In this document: positions 53,225 to 62,981 of the stretch, one piece after another
How the letters are laid out: each line of letters opens with the position of its first letter
Position numbering within the stretch: the first letter of the stretch is position 1
NCBI GenBank assembly: GCA_963848955.1
Contig: CAWKFQ010000018.1
Location: 1 to 64,000 of the forward strand
From: DASUPK01 sp963848955
GTDB lineage: Bacteria; Actinomycetota; Thermoleophilia; Solirubrobacterales; 70-9
Reading direction: 5' to 3'
DNA length: 64,000 bases
Translations under genes and position numbers: made by a program
Notes under the pieces: model-generated
Seen by the model: only the letters and a program-made list of their open reading frames with translations
What the model was told of the DNA's origin: nothing
Databases searched by the model: none

Positions 53225-53980
53225 ATGTCCGGTCACTCCAAGTGGTCCTCGATCAAGCACAAGAAGGGCGCAGCGGACGCGAAGCGCGGCAAGCTATTCA
53301 CGAAGCTCGCGCGGGCGATCACCGTCGCCGCGCGGGACGGCGGCGGCAACACGGACGCCAACCCGGCGCTCGGCCTCGCCGTCCAGAGGGCCCGCGACGC
53401 CTCGATGCCCAAGGACAACATCCAGCGGGCGATCGACCGCGGGACCGGGGCCGGCGCCGATGCGGCCGCGATCGAGAGCGTCACCTACGAGGGCTACGGC
53501 CCCGGCGGCGCGGCGATCATGGTCGAGGCTCTGACCGACAACCGCAACCGGACCGGGGCGGAGATTCGGCACGCCTTCGAGCGGCACGGCGGCAGCCTCG
53601 GCGAGCCGGGCTCGGTCGCCTGGCAGTTCGAGAACCGCGGCGTGATCCTGGTGGACGGAGACCGCTACAGCGAGGACGACCTGATGCCGGCGATCGACGC
53701 GGGCGCGGAGGACGTCACCGAGGACGGCGACCTGATCAAGGTCACCACCGCCGCCACCGATCTGGCCGTCGTTCGCTCGGCTCTCGAGGACGCCGGGGTA
53801 GAGGTCCAGTCCGCCGAGCTCTCCATGGAGCCGAAGAGCACGGTCGAGGTGGGGGAGAGCGACGCGCCGGCGCTGCTCCGCCTGATGGACGCGCTCGAGG
53901 AGCAGGACGACGTCGACTCCGTGCACGCCAACTTCGACGTGCCCGAGGAGATCCTCGAGAAGGCCGCCGCGGCTTCCTGA
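53225..53980 (+). CDS. YebC/PmpR family (TACO1-type) protein
   Basis: 251 residues. MSGHSKWSSIKHKKGAADAK, LFTKLARAITVAARDGGGNT, VTYEGYGPGGAAIMVEALTD, NRTGAEIRHAFERHGGSLGE and FENRGVILVDG are the diagnostic YebC blocks. Recent work assigns members a role in relieving ribosome pausing at polyproline; older annotations call them transcriptional regulators. The usual place upstream of ruvC is kept. Confidence 0.96.
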   Translation: MSGHSKWSSIKHKKGAADAKRGKLFTKLARAITVAARDGGGNTDANPALGLAVQRARDASMPKDNIQRAIDRGTGAGADAAAIESVTYEGYGPGGAAIMVEALTDNRNRTGAEIRHAFERHGGSLGEPGSVAWQFENRGVILVDGDRYSEDDLMPAIDAGAEDVTEDGDLIKVTTAATDLAVVRSALEDAGVEVQSAELSMEPKSTVEVGESDAPALLRLMDALEEQDDVDSVHANFDVPEEILEKAAAAS

Positions 53981-54027
53981 GCGGATTGCATAAAGGACAT
54001 CCGCCCCCCGTCCGAGAATGAAAGGGC

Positions 54028-54577
54028 GTGATCGTCATCGGCATCGATCCGGGTATCGCGAACACCGGGTTCGGTGTCGTCCGCACCGTCGGGCGAGCGC
54101 ATGGTGGCGCTCGACGGGGGTGTGATCGAGACCGCCGAGAACGTGCGTGTCGAACAGCGGCTGGGCAGGCTGCACGAGGCGCTCGGTGAGCTGATTCGCT
54201 GGCACGAGCCGAAGGCGATGGCGCTGGAGGACCTGTTCTTCGGCAAGAACGTCTCCTCCGCGCTGGCCGTCGGACAGGCGCGCGGCGTCGCCATGTTGGC
54301 GGCTGCCAGGCACGCGGTCCCCTGCTTCGACTACACGCCGCAGGCGGTCAAGAAGTCCGTCTGCGGCTCCGGCTCGGCGGACAAGGCACAGGTGCAGCGG
54401 ATGGTCGCGAACCTGCTCGGGCTCCCCGAGCCGCCGTCCCCCGACCACGCCGCCGACGCCTTCGCGGTTGCCATCTGCCACGCGGGCACGGCCGCCGCCC
54501 GCTCGGGGGAGCATTTCGGGCGGAGGCGAGCCGGCGGCGCCCCGGCGGTATCGGCGCGCCAGCAAATGGCGGGCTAA
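54028..54577 (+). CDS. ruvC: Holliday junction resolvase RuvC (one frameshift)
   Basis: GTG 54028 starts VIVIGIDPGIANTGFGVVR (catalytic Asp in GIDPG). The frame changes near 54090: the other frame continues SGERMVALDGGVIETAENVR, PKAMALEDLFFGKNVSSALA (Glu), and PSPDHAADAFAVAICHA (Asp-His/Asp). It cleaves four-way junctions produced by RuvAB. Total length (~183 with the shift repaired) is normal. Order yebC-ruvC-ruvA-ruvB. Confidence 0.93.
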
Positions 54578-54657
54578 CGCCCGCCTCACTAATCGGGTCG
54601 CGCTTGCGGCGCGCCCTCGCATAAAGGCATCCGGTTCCCGGCCCAGAATCCCGAGAC

Positions 54658-55257
54658 ATGATCGCCTCAGTCAGCGGCGAGGTACTCGTTCGCCGTCCGG
54701 ACCACGTCGTCATCGACGCCAACGGCGTCGGCTATTACCTGGCGGTCTCCGCCGAGACGCTCAAGTCGGTGCCCGCCCGCGGCAAGGGGGCCACGCTGCA
54801 CGCCCACCTGGTGGCGCGCGAGGACTCCCTCAGCCTCTACGGCTTCGCGAGCGAGGAGGAGCGGGACCTCTTCCTCCATCTGATCTCGGTCGGGGGGGTG
54901 GGCCCCAAGGTGGCGATGGCCGTGCTCTCGGGCGGACCAGTGCGCGAGCTGCTGCGGGCGATCGCCGCCGGTGACGCGAAGCGCTTCCAGGCCGTCCCGG
55001 GGATCGGCAAGCGGACGGCTGAGCGGATCATCGTCGAGCTGCGTGAGAAGGTGGCCGGGGAGATCGAGGGCGACGCCGATGCGGCGCCGTCGCCCGCCGG
55101 CGAGGAGGACCCCCGTTCGCTGGCCCGCGAGGGCCTGCTCAACCTCGGCTACACGCCGCCCGAGGCGGAGAAGCTGCTCTCCGCGGCCGAGGGCGAGAGC
55201 CCCGAGGAGATCGTCCAGTCGGCGCTGCGCAGCGCCGCGGGGGCGAAGGCGGCATGA
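54658..55257 (+). CDS. ruvA: Holliday junction branch migration protein RuvA
   Basis: 199 residues. MIASVSGEVLVRRPDHVVID, FLHLISVGGVGPKVAMAVLS (first HhH), FQAVPGIGKRTAERIIVELR (second HhH) and the C-terminal EGLLNLGYTPPEAEKLL domain that contacts RuvB. Starts with ATG 54658 after a ~80-base gap in which a run of repeated GC-rich sequence is seen but no gene. Confidence 0.97.
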   Translation: MIASVSGEVLVRRPDHVVIDANGVGYYLAVSAETLKSVPARGKGATLHAHLVAREDSLSLYGFASEEERDLFLHLISVGGVGPKVAMAVLSGGPVRELLRAIAAGDAKRFQAVPGIGKRTAERIIVELREKVAGEIEGDADAAPSPAGEEDPRSLAREGLLNLGYTPPEAEKLLSAAEGESPEEIVQSALRSAAGAKAA

Positions 55258-55374
55258 TTCGCGTAGCCCCCGGGGGCGAAGCTGAGGAGGCGGAGCGTTG
55301 ACGAGCCCGGCAAGGGAATCCGCACCCCCGGGATCGAGGATGGCGAGGAGATCGTCATCCACGATGCCCGAGCT

Positions 55375-56361
55375 GTGGGCGCGGAAGACGAGTTCGACCG
55401 CTCGCTGCGGCCGCCGAAACTCGCTGACTTCGTCAACCAGGTTCAGGTCACCGAGCAGCTCGCGATCTTCATGGAGGCCGCCCGTCGCCGTGGCGAGCCG
55501 CTCGACCACGTTCTGCTGGCCGGACCGCCCGGGCTCGGCAAGACCTCGCTCGCCCACATCATCGCCGCCGAGCTCGAAGCGCCGATGGTGCAGACAGCCG
55601 GGCCCGCGCTGGAGCGAAAGGCTGACATCGCGGCCTTCCTCACCGGCCTCGAGCCGGGCAGCGTCTTCTTCATCGACGAGATCCACCGCCTCGGCCGGGC
55701 GGTCGAGGAGACGCTCTACCCGGCGATGGAGGACCGCCGCCTGCCGGTCGTCCTCGGCCAGGGGGCGGGCGCCCGCACCGTCACCCTCGACCTGCCGCCG
55801 TTCACGCTGATCGGGGCGACGACTCGCACCGGGCTGCTCACCACTCCGCTCCGGGACCGCTTCGGCGTCTCCCACCGGCTCGAGCACTACGACGCGGTGG
55901 ATCTTCGCCAGATCGTCCTCCGTTCCGCCGGGATCCTCGGCATCGAGGTCGACGAGGAGGGCGCGGAGGAGATCGCCGGGCGTGCGCGTGGCACCCCGCG
56001 GGTGGCGAATCGCCTGCTGCGACGGGTGCGGGACTTCGCGGAGGTCAAGGGGCGCGGCCGCGTCGACCAGGAGCTCGCCGCGGACGCGCTCGAGATGCTC
56101 GAGGTCGACCGGATGGGCCTCGACCGCCATGACCGCCAGCTGCTCGAGTTGATGGCATCCAAATTTGCCGGCGGGCCCGTCGGGCTCTCCACTCTTGCGG
56201 TCGCGATCGGCGAGGAGGCCGACACGATCGAGGATGTCTTCGAGCCGTACCTCCTCCAGCAGGGCCTGATCAAGCGGACGCCCCGCGGCCGTGTCCTGAC
56301 GGAGCGGGGGTACGAGCATCTCGGACTGCCCGTCCCGGAGGGGATGGCAAGCCTGTTCTAA
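55375..56361 (+). CDS. ruvB: Holliday junction branch migration ATPase RuvB
   Basis: 329 residues from GTG 55375. Walker A LLAGPPGLGKTSLAHIIAAE, Walker B GSVFFIDEIHRLGRAVEETL, sensor GATTRTGLLTTPLRDRFGV, the arginine-finger region, and the C-terminal winged helix LKRTPRGRVLTERGYEHLG-like end (LIKRTPRGRVLTERGYEHLG). In-frame sequence before the GTG reads GIRTPGIEDGEEIVIHDARA, an extension that resembles relatives, but no ATG/GTG/TTG precedes it; a start near 55299 (GTTGACGAG) may have been damaged by one base. Confidence 0.95.
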   Translation: MGAEDEFDRSLRPPKLADFVNQVQVTEQLAIFMEAARRRGEPLDHVLLAGPPGLGKTSLAHIIAAELEAPMVQTAGPALERKADIAAFLTGLEPGSVFFIDEIHRLGRAVEETLYPAMEDRRLPVVLGQGAGARTVTLDLPPFTLIGATTRTGLLTTPLRDRFGVSHRLEHYDAVDLRQIVLRSAGILGIEVDEEGAEEIAGRARGTPRVANRLLRRVRDFAEVKGRGRVDQELAADALEMLEVDRMGLDRHDRQLLELMASKFAGGPVGLSTLAVAIGEEADTIEDVFEPYLLQQGLIKRTPRGRVLTERGYEHLGLPVPEGMASLF

Positions 56362-56414
56362 AGCGCGATCCTGCCGCGAGTAGCGATCACGGGTTGGCTA
56401 GCCTTGGAGCAGGA

Positions 56415-56900
56415 ATGCCGTACTTCATCTGCCCGAACTGCGGGAACAGGGAACTAAGCGGGGAGCGCACAGCCGGGTTTTCGGCCCGCCCCAAGGGTTG
56501 CTCCAAGTGCGGCTTCGGCTTTCTCTTCGAGCTGCTCGACGACTACATGCCCGCCCCCGGCGCCGCCTTCTTCACCCTGGACCAGCAGGCGAGGGTGCTC
56601 GACCTCGGCAAGGGGGCGTTCGAGCTCACCGGGCTCAAGGACGAGCAGGTGATCGGCCGCCCGGTCCGCGAGGTACTCGGGCTGCAATGGGTCGATCCGG
56701 GAGATGGGGGAGATGGCGCCGACACCGATGGCGACGGCGACACCGATCCCATCGAGACGACGCTTGAGTGGGGCGTTCGCTCCCTTGGGAAGAGGGTCGC
56801 CGTCAACGCCGAGGGAGATCTGCCGACCGAGGCGGTCGCCGATCTCTTCCCGGCCTATGACGACGACGGCGGGCTGCTGCTGGTCTTGACGCCTGAATAG
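56415..56900 (+). CDS. Zinc-ribbon and PAS-like domain protein
   Basis: 161 residues. MPYFICPNCGNRELSGERTA with a second pair in KGCSKCGFGFLFELL makes a two-Cys-pair zinc ribbon; a PAS-like region follows (FFTLDQQARVLDLGKGAFELTG, KDEQVIGRPVREVLGL), then an Asp/Gly-rich loop GDGGDGADTDGDGDTD and GVRSLGKRVAVNAEGDLP. The acidic loop resembles calcium-binding repeats but is inside the PAS fold. It sits in the place that yajC usually takes before secD. Role unknown. Confidence 0.7.
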   Translation: MPYFICPNCGNRELSGERTAGFSARPKGCSKCGFGFLFELLDDYMPAPGAAFFTLDQQARVLDLGKGAFELTGLKDEQVIGRPVREVLGLQWVDPGDGGDGADTDGDGDTDPIETTLEWGVRSLGKRVAVNAEGDLPTEAVADLFPAYDDDGGLLLVLTPE

Positions 56901-56903
56901 ATG

Positions 56904-56927
56904 CGGCGGCGATTTTTGTGGCCGCCG
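56904..56927 (+). terminator. Hairpin after the zinc-ribbon/PAS gene
   Basis: CGGCGGC / GCCGCCG, seven pairs, loop gatttttgtg. It starts immediately after the stop and is a weak terminator candidate. Confidence 0.4.
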
Positions 56928-57006
56928 AATATCGGGGGGTTTGGTTGTGTTGCAATTGAGGGGCAGTTACCGCGCCTCGGACCGCTAGCGTGAGCACCTC
57001 AAACTC

Positions 57007-59977
57007 GTGAGCAATCGCCGCCGCAACATCTTCATCCTGGCGTTCGTCGCCCTCCTGATCGTCGCCTCGGGGATCGTCGTCGCGAGCAAGAAGACGACCC
57101 TGGGCCTCGACCTCAAGGGCGGGACCGAGCTGATCTTCCAGGCGCGGCCGACGCCCCAGAACCCGACGATCGACGGCGCGGACATGGACCGGGCCATCGA
57201 GATCATCCGCAAGCGCACCGACGCTTTCGGAGTGTCGGAGCCGGAGATCTCCAGGATCGGCTCGGACTCGATCCGCGTCGGCCTCCCCAATGTGAGCAAC
57301 GCGGCGCACGCGAGCCAGGAGGTCGGGCAGACAGCCCAGTTGCAGCTCTACGACTGGGAGCCCAATGTGATCCCCAACCCGGCGAAGACGAACGTGCAGC
57401 GCAGCGAGTCGTGGTTCAGCCGGCTCTACGACGCGGTAACGCTCGCCTCCCAGCAGCAGCCGAACTGCTTCGAGAACAAGTGCACCCACACCGGCCCGCA
57501 GTACTACCTCTTCAACGCCCAGACCCACGCCTGGATCGCGGGGCCGACCGACACGCAGAAGGACCTCTTCTCGGAGCTGCCCGGCCAGAAGCAGCCGCCC
57601 AGCACCCAGGTGATCGCGGTCCCACAGGGCACGATCGTGGTGCAGAAGGAGGGAGACAACGGACAGCCGGCACCCGACGACCCGAATGACACCAGCGCCA
57701 AGTGGTTCGTGATCCGGGACCGGCCGGCGCTCTCGGGGACCGACATCAAGGACCCGAAGCCGAGCTTCGACCAGTTCGACCAGCCGACCGTCACCTTCAA
57801 CTTCACCGACAAGGGTCGCCAGGAGTTTGCGGACACGACCCGGGCGATCGCCCAGCGCGGGCTGCAGAACGCGCCGCCCGGCGTCGCCGGCAACTCGCAG
57901 GCGGCCGACGCCTACTCCGGCCACTTCGCGATCGTCCTCGACCAGCAGATCAAGTCGCGGCCGATCATCAACTTCGTCGACAACCCCGACGGGATCGATG
58001 GCTCGGGCGGCGCCGAGATCAACGGGCTGACGGCCGGTGAGTCGAATGACCTCGCGCAGATTCTCCAGATCGGCGCGCTCCCCGTCGACCTCACGCAGAT
58101 CTCGAGCTCGACCGTGTCTGCAACCCTCGGCCAGGAGGCGCTCGATCAGGGGCTGAAGGCCGGGATCGTCGGATTGATCTTCGTCTGCCTATTCCTGCTC
58201 GCCTACTACCGCTTCCTGGGCTTCGTCGCGGTGATCGGCCTGGCGATCTACGGGCTGCTCTTCTTCGCGCTGATCAAGCTGATCCCGATCACCCTGACCC
58301 TGCCCGGGATCGCGGGGTTGATCCTGACTATCGGGGTGGCGGCCGACGCCAACATCGTCATCTTCGAGCGGATCAAGGAAGAGGCGAGGTCCGGCAAATC
58401 GATGCTGAGCGCGATCGCCGTCGGCTATCGCCGGGGCATCGCGACGATCATCGACGCGAACGTGATCACCCTGATCACGGCCTTCATCCTGTTCGCGCTG
58501 GCAACGGCGAACGTGAAGGGCTTCGCGTTCACCCTCGGCGTCGGGACGATCGCCTCGCTGTTCACCGCGGTGGTCTTCACGCAGGCATTCCTGGGCCTGT
58601 TCGGGCGCGCGCGCTTCATGCGCTCGCCGGCCGCGCTCGGCGCGCACACGGAGCAGCGGGTCCGCTGGCACTTCGACTTCAGCCGGGCGAGCAAGTATTT
58701 CTTCACCCTCTCGGGCTGCATCCTGCTCGTCGGCGCGCTTTCCTTCGCAACCAAGCAGCTCAACCTCGGCATCGATTTCGAGGGCGGGAGCCGGATCACG
58801 GTCGGGCTCCAGAAGGCCGCGACAGTGGACGACGTTCGCTCGACGGTCGAGGCGGCCGGGATCAACGGACTCCGAGATCACCAAGGCGTCGAACAGGCAG
58901 CTCGGCACGAACGTCTTCGAGATCGACTCGAAGGCGAGCCCCGACGCGGTCCAGAGCGTCCAGCCGGCCCTGCAGTCCAAGTACGGCATCGTCCCCAACG
59001 GCTTCAACGCCACGACGGTCGGCCCGACCTTCGGCCAGCAGGTGGCGAGGAGCGCGATCTACGCGATCATCTTCTCCCTGCTGGTGATCACCGGCTACGT
59101 CGCGTTCCGGTTCGAGCCGAAGTACGCGGTGCCGGTGATCATCGCGGTGATCCACGACATCCTGATCACGGGAGGCGTCTATTCGCTGACGGGGAGGGAG
59201 GTGACCAGCGGTACCGTCGCCGCGTTCCTGACCATCCTCGGGTACTCGCTCTACGACACGGTCATCGTGTTCGACCGAATACGCGAGAACGTGCCGCGGC
59301 TGCCGCGCGCGACCTTCTCCCAGATCGTCAACCGCTCCATGAGCGAGGTTCTTACCCGGTCGCTGATCACGGGTGCGTCGAGCGTCTTCCTGGTGACGGT
59401 TCTGTTCATCTTCGGCGGCCCGACGTTGAAGGACTTCGCTTTCGCGATGATGATCGGGCTGCTCTCGGGTACCTACTCGTCGATCTTCATCGCGTCGCCG
59501 GTGCTCACGCACTGGAAGGAGCGAGAACCGGCCTACCGCCGCCGCCGTGAGCGCATCGAGGAGCAGATGGGCCGCGTGCCGGCGTTCCCGGAGGAAAACG
59601 TGGTCGCGCGAACCGAGGGCGGTCCCGAGGAGCCGATCCAGGCCGAGACGCCGGTGCCCGCCGCCCCTGCCCCAAGTCGCTCGCAGGTCCCCGGCGTCGT
59701 TCCGGAACCGCCCGGACCCGTCCCACCGCCGCCCGCCCCCGAGCCGGCCGAGCCGCCGGCGCCCGTCGGCGCCCCACAGGGCGGCGGCCCCAATGGTGGT
59801 GACGGTGTCGCCGACGGCGACGGCGCTGCCGATGGCGGAGGCGACGGTGCCCAGCAGGCCGAGGGCGAGCGCCCGGAGCTCAGCGAGGCGAGCGCCGCAG
59901 CGCTGCGGCGGGTGCGGGAGCAGCAGTCCGGAGGCCGCCGGCAGAAGCGGCGCAAGAAGCACGGAAGGAATCGCTGA
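57007..59977 (+). CDS. secDF: SecDF fusion, protein translocase accessory subunit (one frameshift)
   Basis: About 990 residues. SecD half: TTLGLDLKGGTELIFQAR, periplasmic P1 region with FGVSEPEISRIGSDSIRVGL, then FVCLFLLAYYRFLGFVAVIG and GVAADANIVIFERIKEEARSG (D5-type motif). SecF half: LNLGIDFEGGSRITVGLQ, then after a shift near 58868 EITKASNRQLGTNVFEIDS, YSLYDTVIVFDRIRENV and a basic, Pro-rich C-terminal tail (RRQKRRKKHGRNR). It uses the proton motive force to complete protein export. Split secD/secF genes are usual in most actinobacteria; the fusion is a clade marker. Confidence 0.93.
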
Positions 59978-60249
59978 TGGCCGCGCTCGTCTGGTTCACC
60001 ATGGGCGTCGCGATCTGGCACTTCACCGTCTACATCCCTGACCGGTTCTGGGGCGGGATCGTCGGCGCGTTCATCGGCGCGGCCGCCGGCGCAATGGTGA
60101 GCGGCGCGATCGCCCAGATCGCCCTCGGTCAGGGAATCGGGGAGACCGACCTCGCCACCGCCTTCTACGCGATCCCGGGCGCCCTGCTCGGCCTCGCGGT
60201 GATCTATCTGGTCGGCGTCCGCTCGGGCGTCGAGGCGGAACAGATCTAG
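59977..60249 (+). CDS. Small membrane protein (GlsB/YeaQ/YmgE-like)
   Basis: 90 residues; ATG shares a base with the secDF stop. Three hydrophobic stretches: LVWFTMGVAIWHFTVYIP, GGIVGAFIGAAAGAMVSGAI (Gly-zipper helix) and GALLGLAVIYLVGVRSG. The Gly-rich helix resembles the transglycosylase-associated/YeaQ group, but identity is uncertain. Co-translated with secDF. Confidence 0.65.
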   Translation: MAALVWFTMGVAIWHFTVYIPDRFWGGIVGAFIGAAAGAMVSGAIAQIALGQGIGETDLATAFYAIPGALLGLAVIYLVGVRSGVEAEQI

Positions 60250-60305
60250 GCCCGCCGGCCACGGCTCCCGCCGGTTCCGTCTGGGGGCGAACCTAGGTTG
60301 GCGGG

Positions 60306-62981
60306 ATGGCCTCGACAGAGTCGGCACGAGCCTTCCAGGCAGACCCGTATGACTACGGGGAGGTTCGCCGGCTGGCCTCGGAGCTCGCTCTCGCCGAACC
60401 CGTAGCGATCACCCTGGTCCGCCGCGGCTACCGCACCGTCGATGCCGCGCGCCGTTTCCTGGAGGCCCGTGAGTCCCACGAGCCCAGCGAGTTCACCGGG
60501 ATGGACGAGGTCTGCGACCGCATCCTCTCGGTCGTCCACCGCCGAGGCCGGATCACCGTCCACGGCGATTACGACGTCGACGGCGTCAGCTCCACGGCGA
60601 TTCTCGTGTCCACGCTCCGCTCGCTCGGCGCCGACTGTGACTGGCTGATCCCCGATCGGCTGGCCGATGGCTACGGGCTGACGATGGGCACCGTGGAGAA
60701 GCTCAAGCGCCGCGGGACCCAGCTCGTCATCACCGTGGACTGCGGCATCGGCTCGGTGGATGAGGTCGCGGCTGCCCGGGCCGCCGGCATCGAGGTCGTG
60801 GTCACCGACCACCACCTGCCTGGCGAGCAGCTTCCAGACTGCCCGATCGTCCACCCGATCGTCTCCGAGTACCCCTTTGAGGGGCTCTGCGCCGCCGGCG
60901 TCGCGCACAAGCTCGCCATCGCTCTCTGCGACGCCGCTGGACAGGGAGGGGTCGAGGCCGTCGGTGGTCGTCGTGATGCGAGGGCGCGCGACAGCGCGAC
61001 CCGTGATGTGCGGGTCCGCAACCTCGACCTGGTCGCTCTAGCCACAGTCGCCGACATGGTGCCCCTCGTGGGCGAGAATCGGCGCCTGGTGCGCGAGGGC
61101 CTCCGCCTGCTCCGTGACCGCCCGAGGGCCGGGTTGCGCGCGCTGATGGTCGTCGCGTCCGTGGACCCGGAGACGATCGACGCCGGCACGATCGGCTTCC
61201 GCCTCGCCCCGCGCATCAACGCGGCGGGTCGGCTCTACCGAGCGGACGCCGGGGTCGAGCTGATGCTCACCGAGGATGCCGACCGAGCTGCCCAGATCGC
61301 CGAGGAGCTCGATCGCGCCAATGGCGAGCGCCGCTGGGCCGAACAGAAGGTGGTCGAGGGGGCGCAACGGGCCCGCTCGGCGCTGCCCCCGTCCCTGGCC
61401 GACGCCCCGGCTCTGGTGCTCGCCGGTGAGGGCTGGCATCCCGGGGTGGTCGGCATCGCCGCTTCCCGGATGGTGGAGCGCCACCACCGACCCACCATCC
61501 TGCTCTCGGTCGACGGCTCGAGGGCGAAGGGGTCCGCCCGCAGCATCCCCGGTTTCGACCTCGTCGCGGCGCTCGGAGCCTGTGACCGGCACCTGGTCCG
61601 CTACGGCGGCCATCGCGCCGCGGCCGGGCTCGAGCTCGAGGCGGCCGACCTCGATGCCTTCCGCGAGGCCTTCATCGCCCACGCCGCGACCGAGATCGAC
61701 CCCACCGACCTGGTTCGGATGGAGCGGCTCGACGCGCTGGTCGGCGTCGGCCGCGACGGTATTGGGATGGATCTCGCCCGCCAGCTGGAGAGCCTCGGCC
61801 CGTTCGGGATGGGCAATCCTGGCCCGCGGCTGCTCGTCCCCTCGGGACGGCTACGCGAGGTCCATCCGCTCGGTGAGGAGGGCAAGCACTCCCGCTTCCA
61901 GCTGGAGAGCGGCGCCGGCCGGGCCGCGGGCGTGGCCTTCGGGATGAACGGGGAGATCACCCGGCGCGAGGACCAGGCGCTCGACCTCTCGATCGAGCTC
62001 GAGGTCGACCGCTGGAACGGCGCCGAGCAGCCCCGCGTGGTCGTCCGCGAGCTCTATCCGCTCGCCAGCCCGGCCGGCTCAGATGCGAAGCCCGCCCCCT
62101 GCAGCGATCACTGCCCTGCGCCGGACCCCGAGTGGTGGGAGCGCCTCGAGCGCGAGCTTGATCGGGTCACTGCGGGCCAGCCGGGCGCGCTTCTCGACGT
62201 TCGGCCGGAGGCATCCGGGCGGCGCGAAGCGATCGACCGGCGGGGAGGAGCCGCGGTTGCCTCCCTGGCCGAGCTGATCTCCAGCGGCGAGCCCGTTCTG
62301 GCGATCTGCGCCGACGCCGCCCGCCGGGCCAGGCTTGCCTCGGAGGCGGCCGACCCGCGCCGCTTCGGCGCGCCCTTGCCGAGGATCGCCTGCTCTCGCT
62401 GCGGCTCCGACGGGCTCGACGCCGCCCTCGCGGAGGCACCGGCCACCGGCCTGGTGCTCGCCGACTGGACCTCGGTGGCACTCCGCCCGCGAGCGTCCCT
62501 GGCGTTCCGTCATGTGGTCCTTGTCGACCCGCCGCCCAGTGATGCTCTGGAGGACCTGGCCTGGGCCTCCACCGAGCCGACCTTCCGAGGGAACGCTCGC
62601 TCGTACATCCACCTCGTCTGGGGGCCGGCCGAGTCGGAGCTCGCAGAGCGCCTCCTCGACTTGGAGTGGAACCTGCGGCTCGCGATCGGTGAGATCTGGC
62701 GGGGTCTCGGCGCGGTCGATGGCGAGGCCCAGGGGCTGGAACTTCGTTCCCTGCTGGCTGGCGAGCTCGCCTATCCCCGCACACCCGAGCTCGCCGCCCG
62801 CTGCGTGCGTGTGCTCACCGAGCTCGGACTGTGCGAATGGCGGTCCACTGGCGGCGGTTCGGCGTTGCGGGTCTTATCCTCGGAGAGGACCGATCTGGGG
62901 CGATCGCGGGCCTACGCGGACTGTGTCGCCAAACACCAGGAGGCCATCCGATTTCTGCGAAGCAAGGCACAACCGACGTAG
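60306..62981 (+). CDS. recJ: Single-stranded-DNA exonuclease RecJ with a long C-terminal extension
   Basis: 891 residues. DHH phosphoesterase motifs VHGDYDVDGVSSTAILVS, VITVDCGIGSVDEVAAARAA, VTDHHLPGEQLPDCPIVHP and DHHA1 GWHPGVVGIAASRMVERHH, SARSIPGFDLVAALGACD, then the OB domain LGPFGMGNPGPRLL. The protein is ~570 in E. coli; residues ~600-891 here form an extra domain (EPVLAICADAARRARL, ATGLVLADWTSVAL, VVLVDPPPSDALEDLAW, LSSERTDLGRSRA), which looks like a degenerate helicase/RecQ-type C-terminal part ending in a winged helix. It digests 5'-ended ssDNA in repair. Confidence 0.92.
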   Translation: MASTESARAFQADPYDYGEVRRLASELALAEPVAITLVRRGYRTVDAARRFLEARESHEPSEFTGMDEVCDRILSVVHRRGRITVHGDYDVDGVSSTAILVSTLRSLGADCDWLIPDRLADGYGLTMGTVEKLKRRGTQLVITVDCGIGSVDEVAAARAAGIEVVVTDHHLPGEQLPDCPIVHPIVSEYPFEGLCAAGVAHKLAIALCDAAGQGGVEAVGGRRDARARDSATRDVRVRNLDLVALATVADMVPLVGENRRLVREGLRLLRDRPRAGLRALMVVASVDPETIDAGTIGFRLAPRINAAGRLYRADAGVELMLTEDADRAAQIAEELDRANGERRWAEQKVVEGAQRARSALPPSLADAPALVLAGEGWHPGVVGIAASRMVERHHRPTILLSVDGSRAKGSARSIPGFDLVAALGACDRHLVRYGGHRAAAGLELEAADLDAFREAFIAHAATEIDPTDLVRMERLDALVGVGRDGIGMDLARQLESLGPFGMGNPGPRLLVPSGRLREVHPLGEEGKHSRFQLESGAGRAAGVAFGMNGEITRREDQALDLSIELEVDRWNGAEQPRVVVRELYPLASPAGSDAKPAPCSDHCPAPDPEWWERLERELDRVTAGQPGALLDVRPEASGRREAIDRRGGAAVASLAELISSGEPVLAICADAARRARLASEAADPRRFGAPLPRIACSRCGSDGLDAALAEAPATGLVLADWTSVALRPRASLAFRHVVLVDPPPSDALEDLAWASTEPTFRGNARSYIHLVWGPAESELAERLLDLEWNLRLAIGEIWRGLGAVDGEAQGLELRSLLAGELAYPRTPELAARCVRVLTELGLCEWRSTGGGSALRVLSSERTDLGRSRAYADCVAKHQEAIRFLRSKAQPT

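Noticed and set aside
58860..58880. Programmed frameshift in secDF
   Set aside because: No slippery heptamer or conserved structure is apparent, and similar shifts occur in many genes of the window, so sequence error is the simpler reading.
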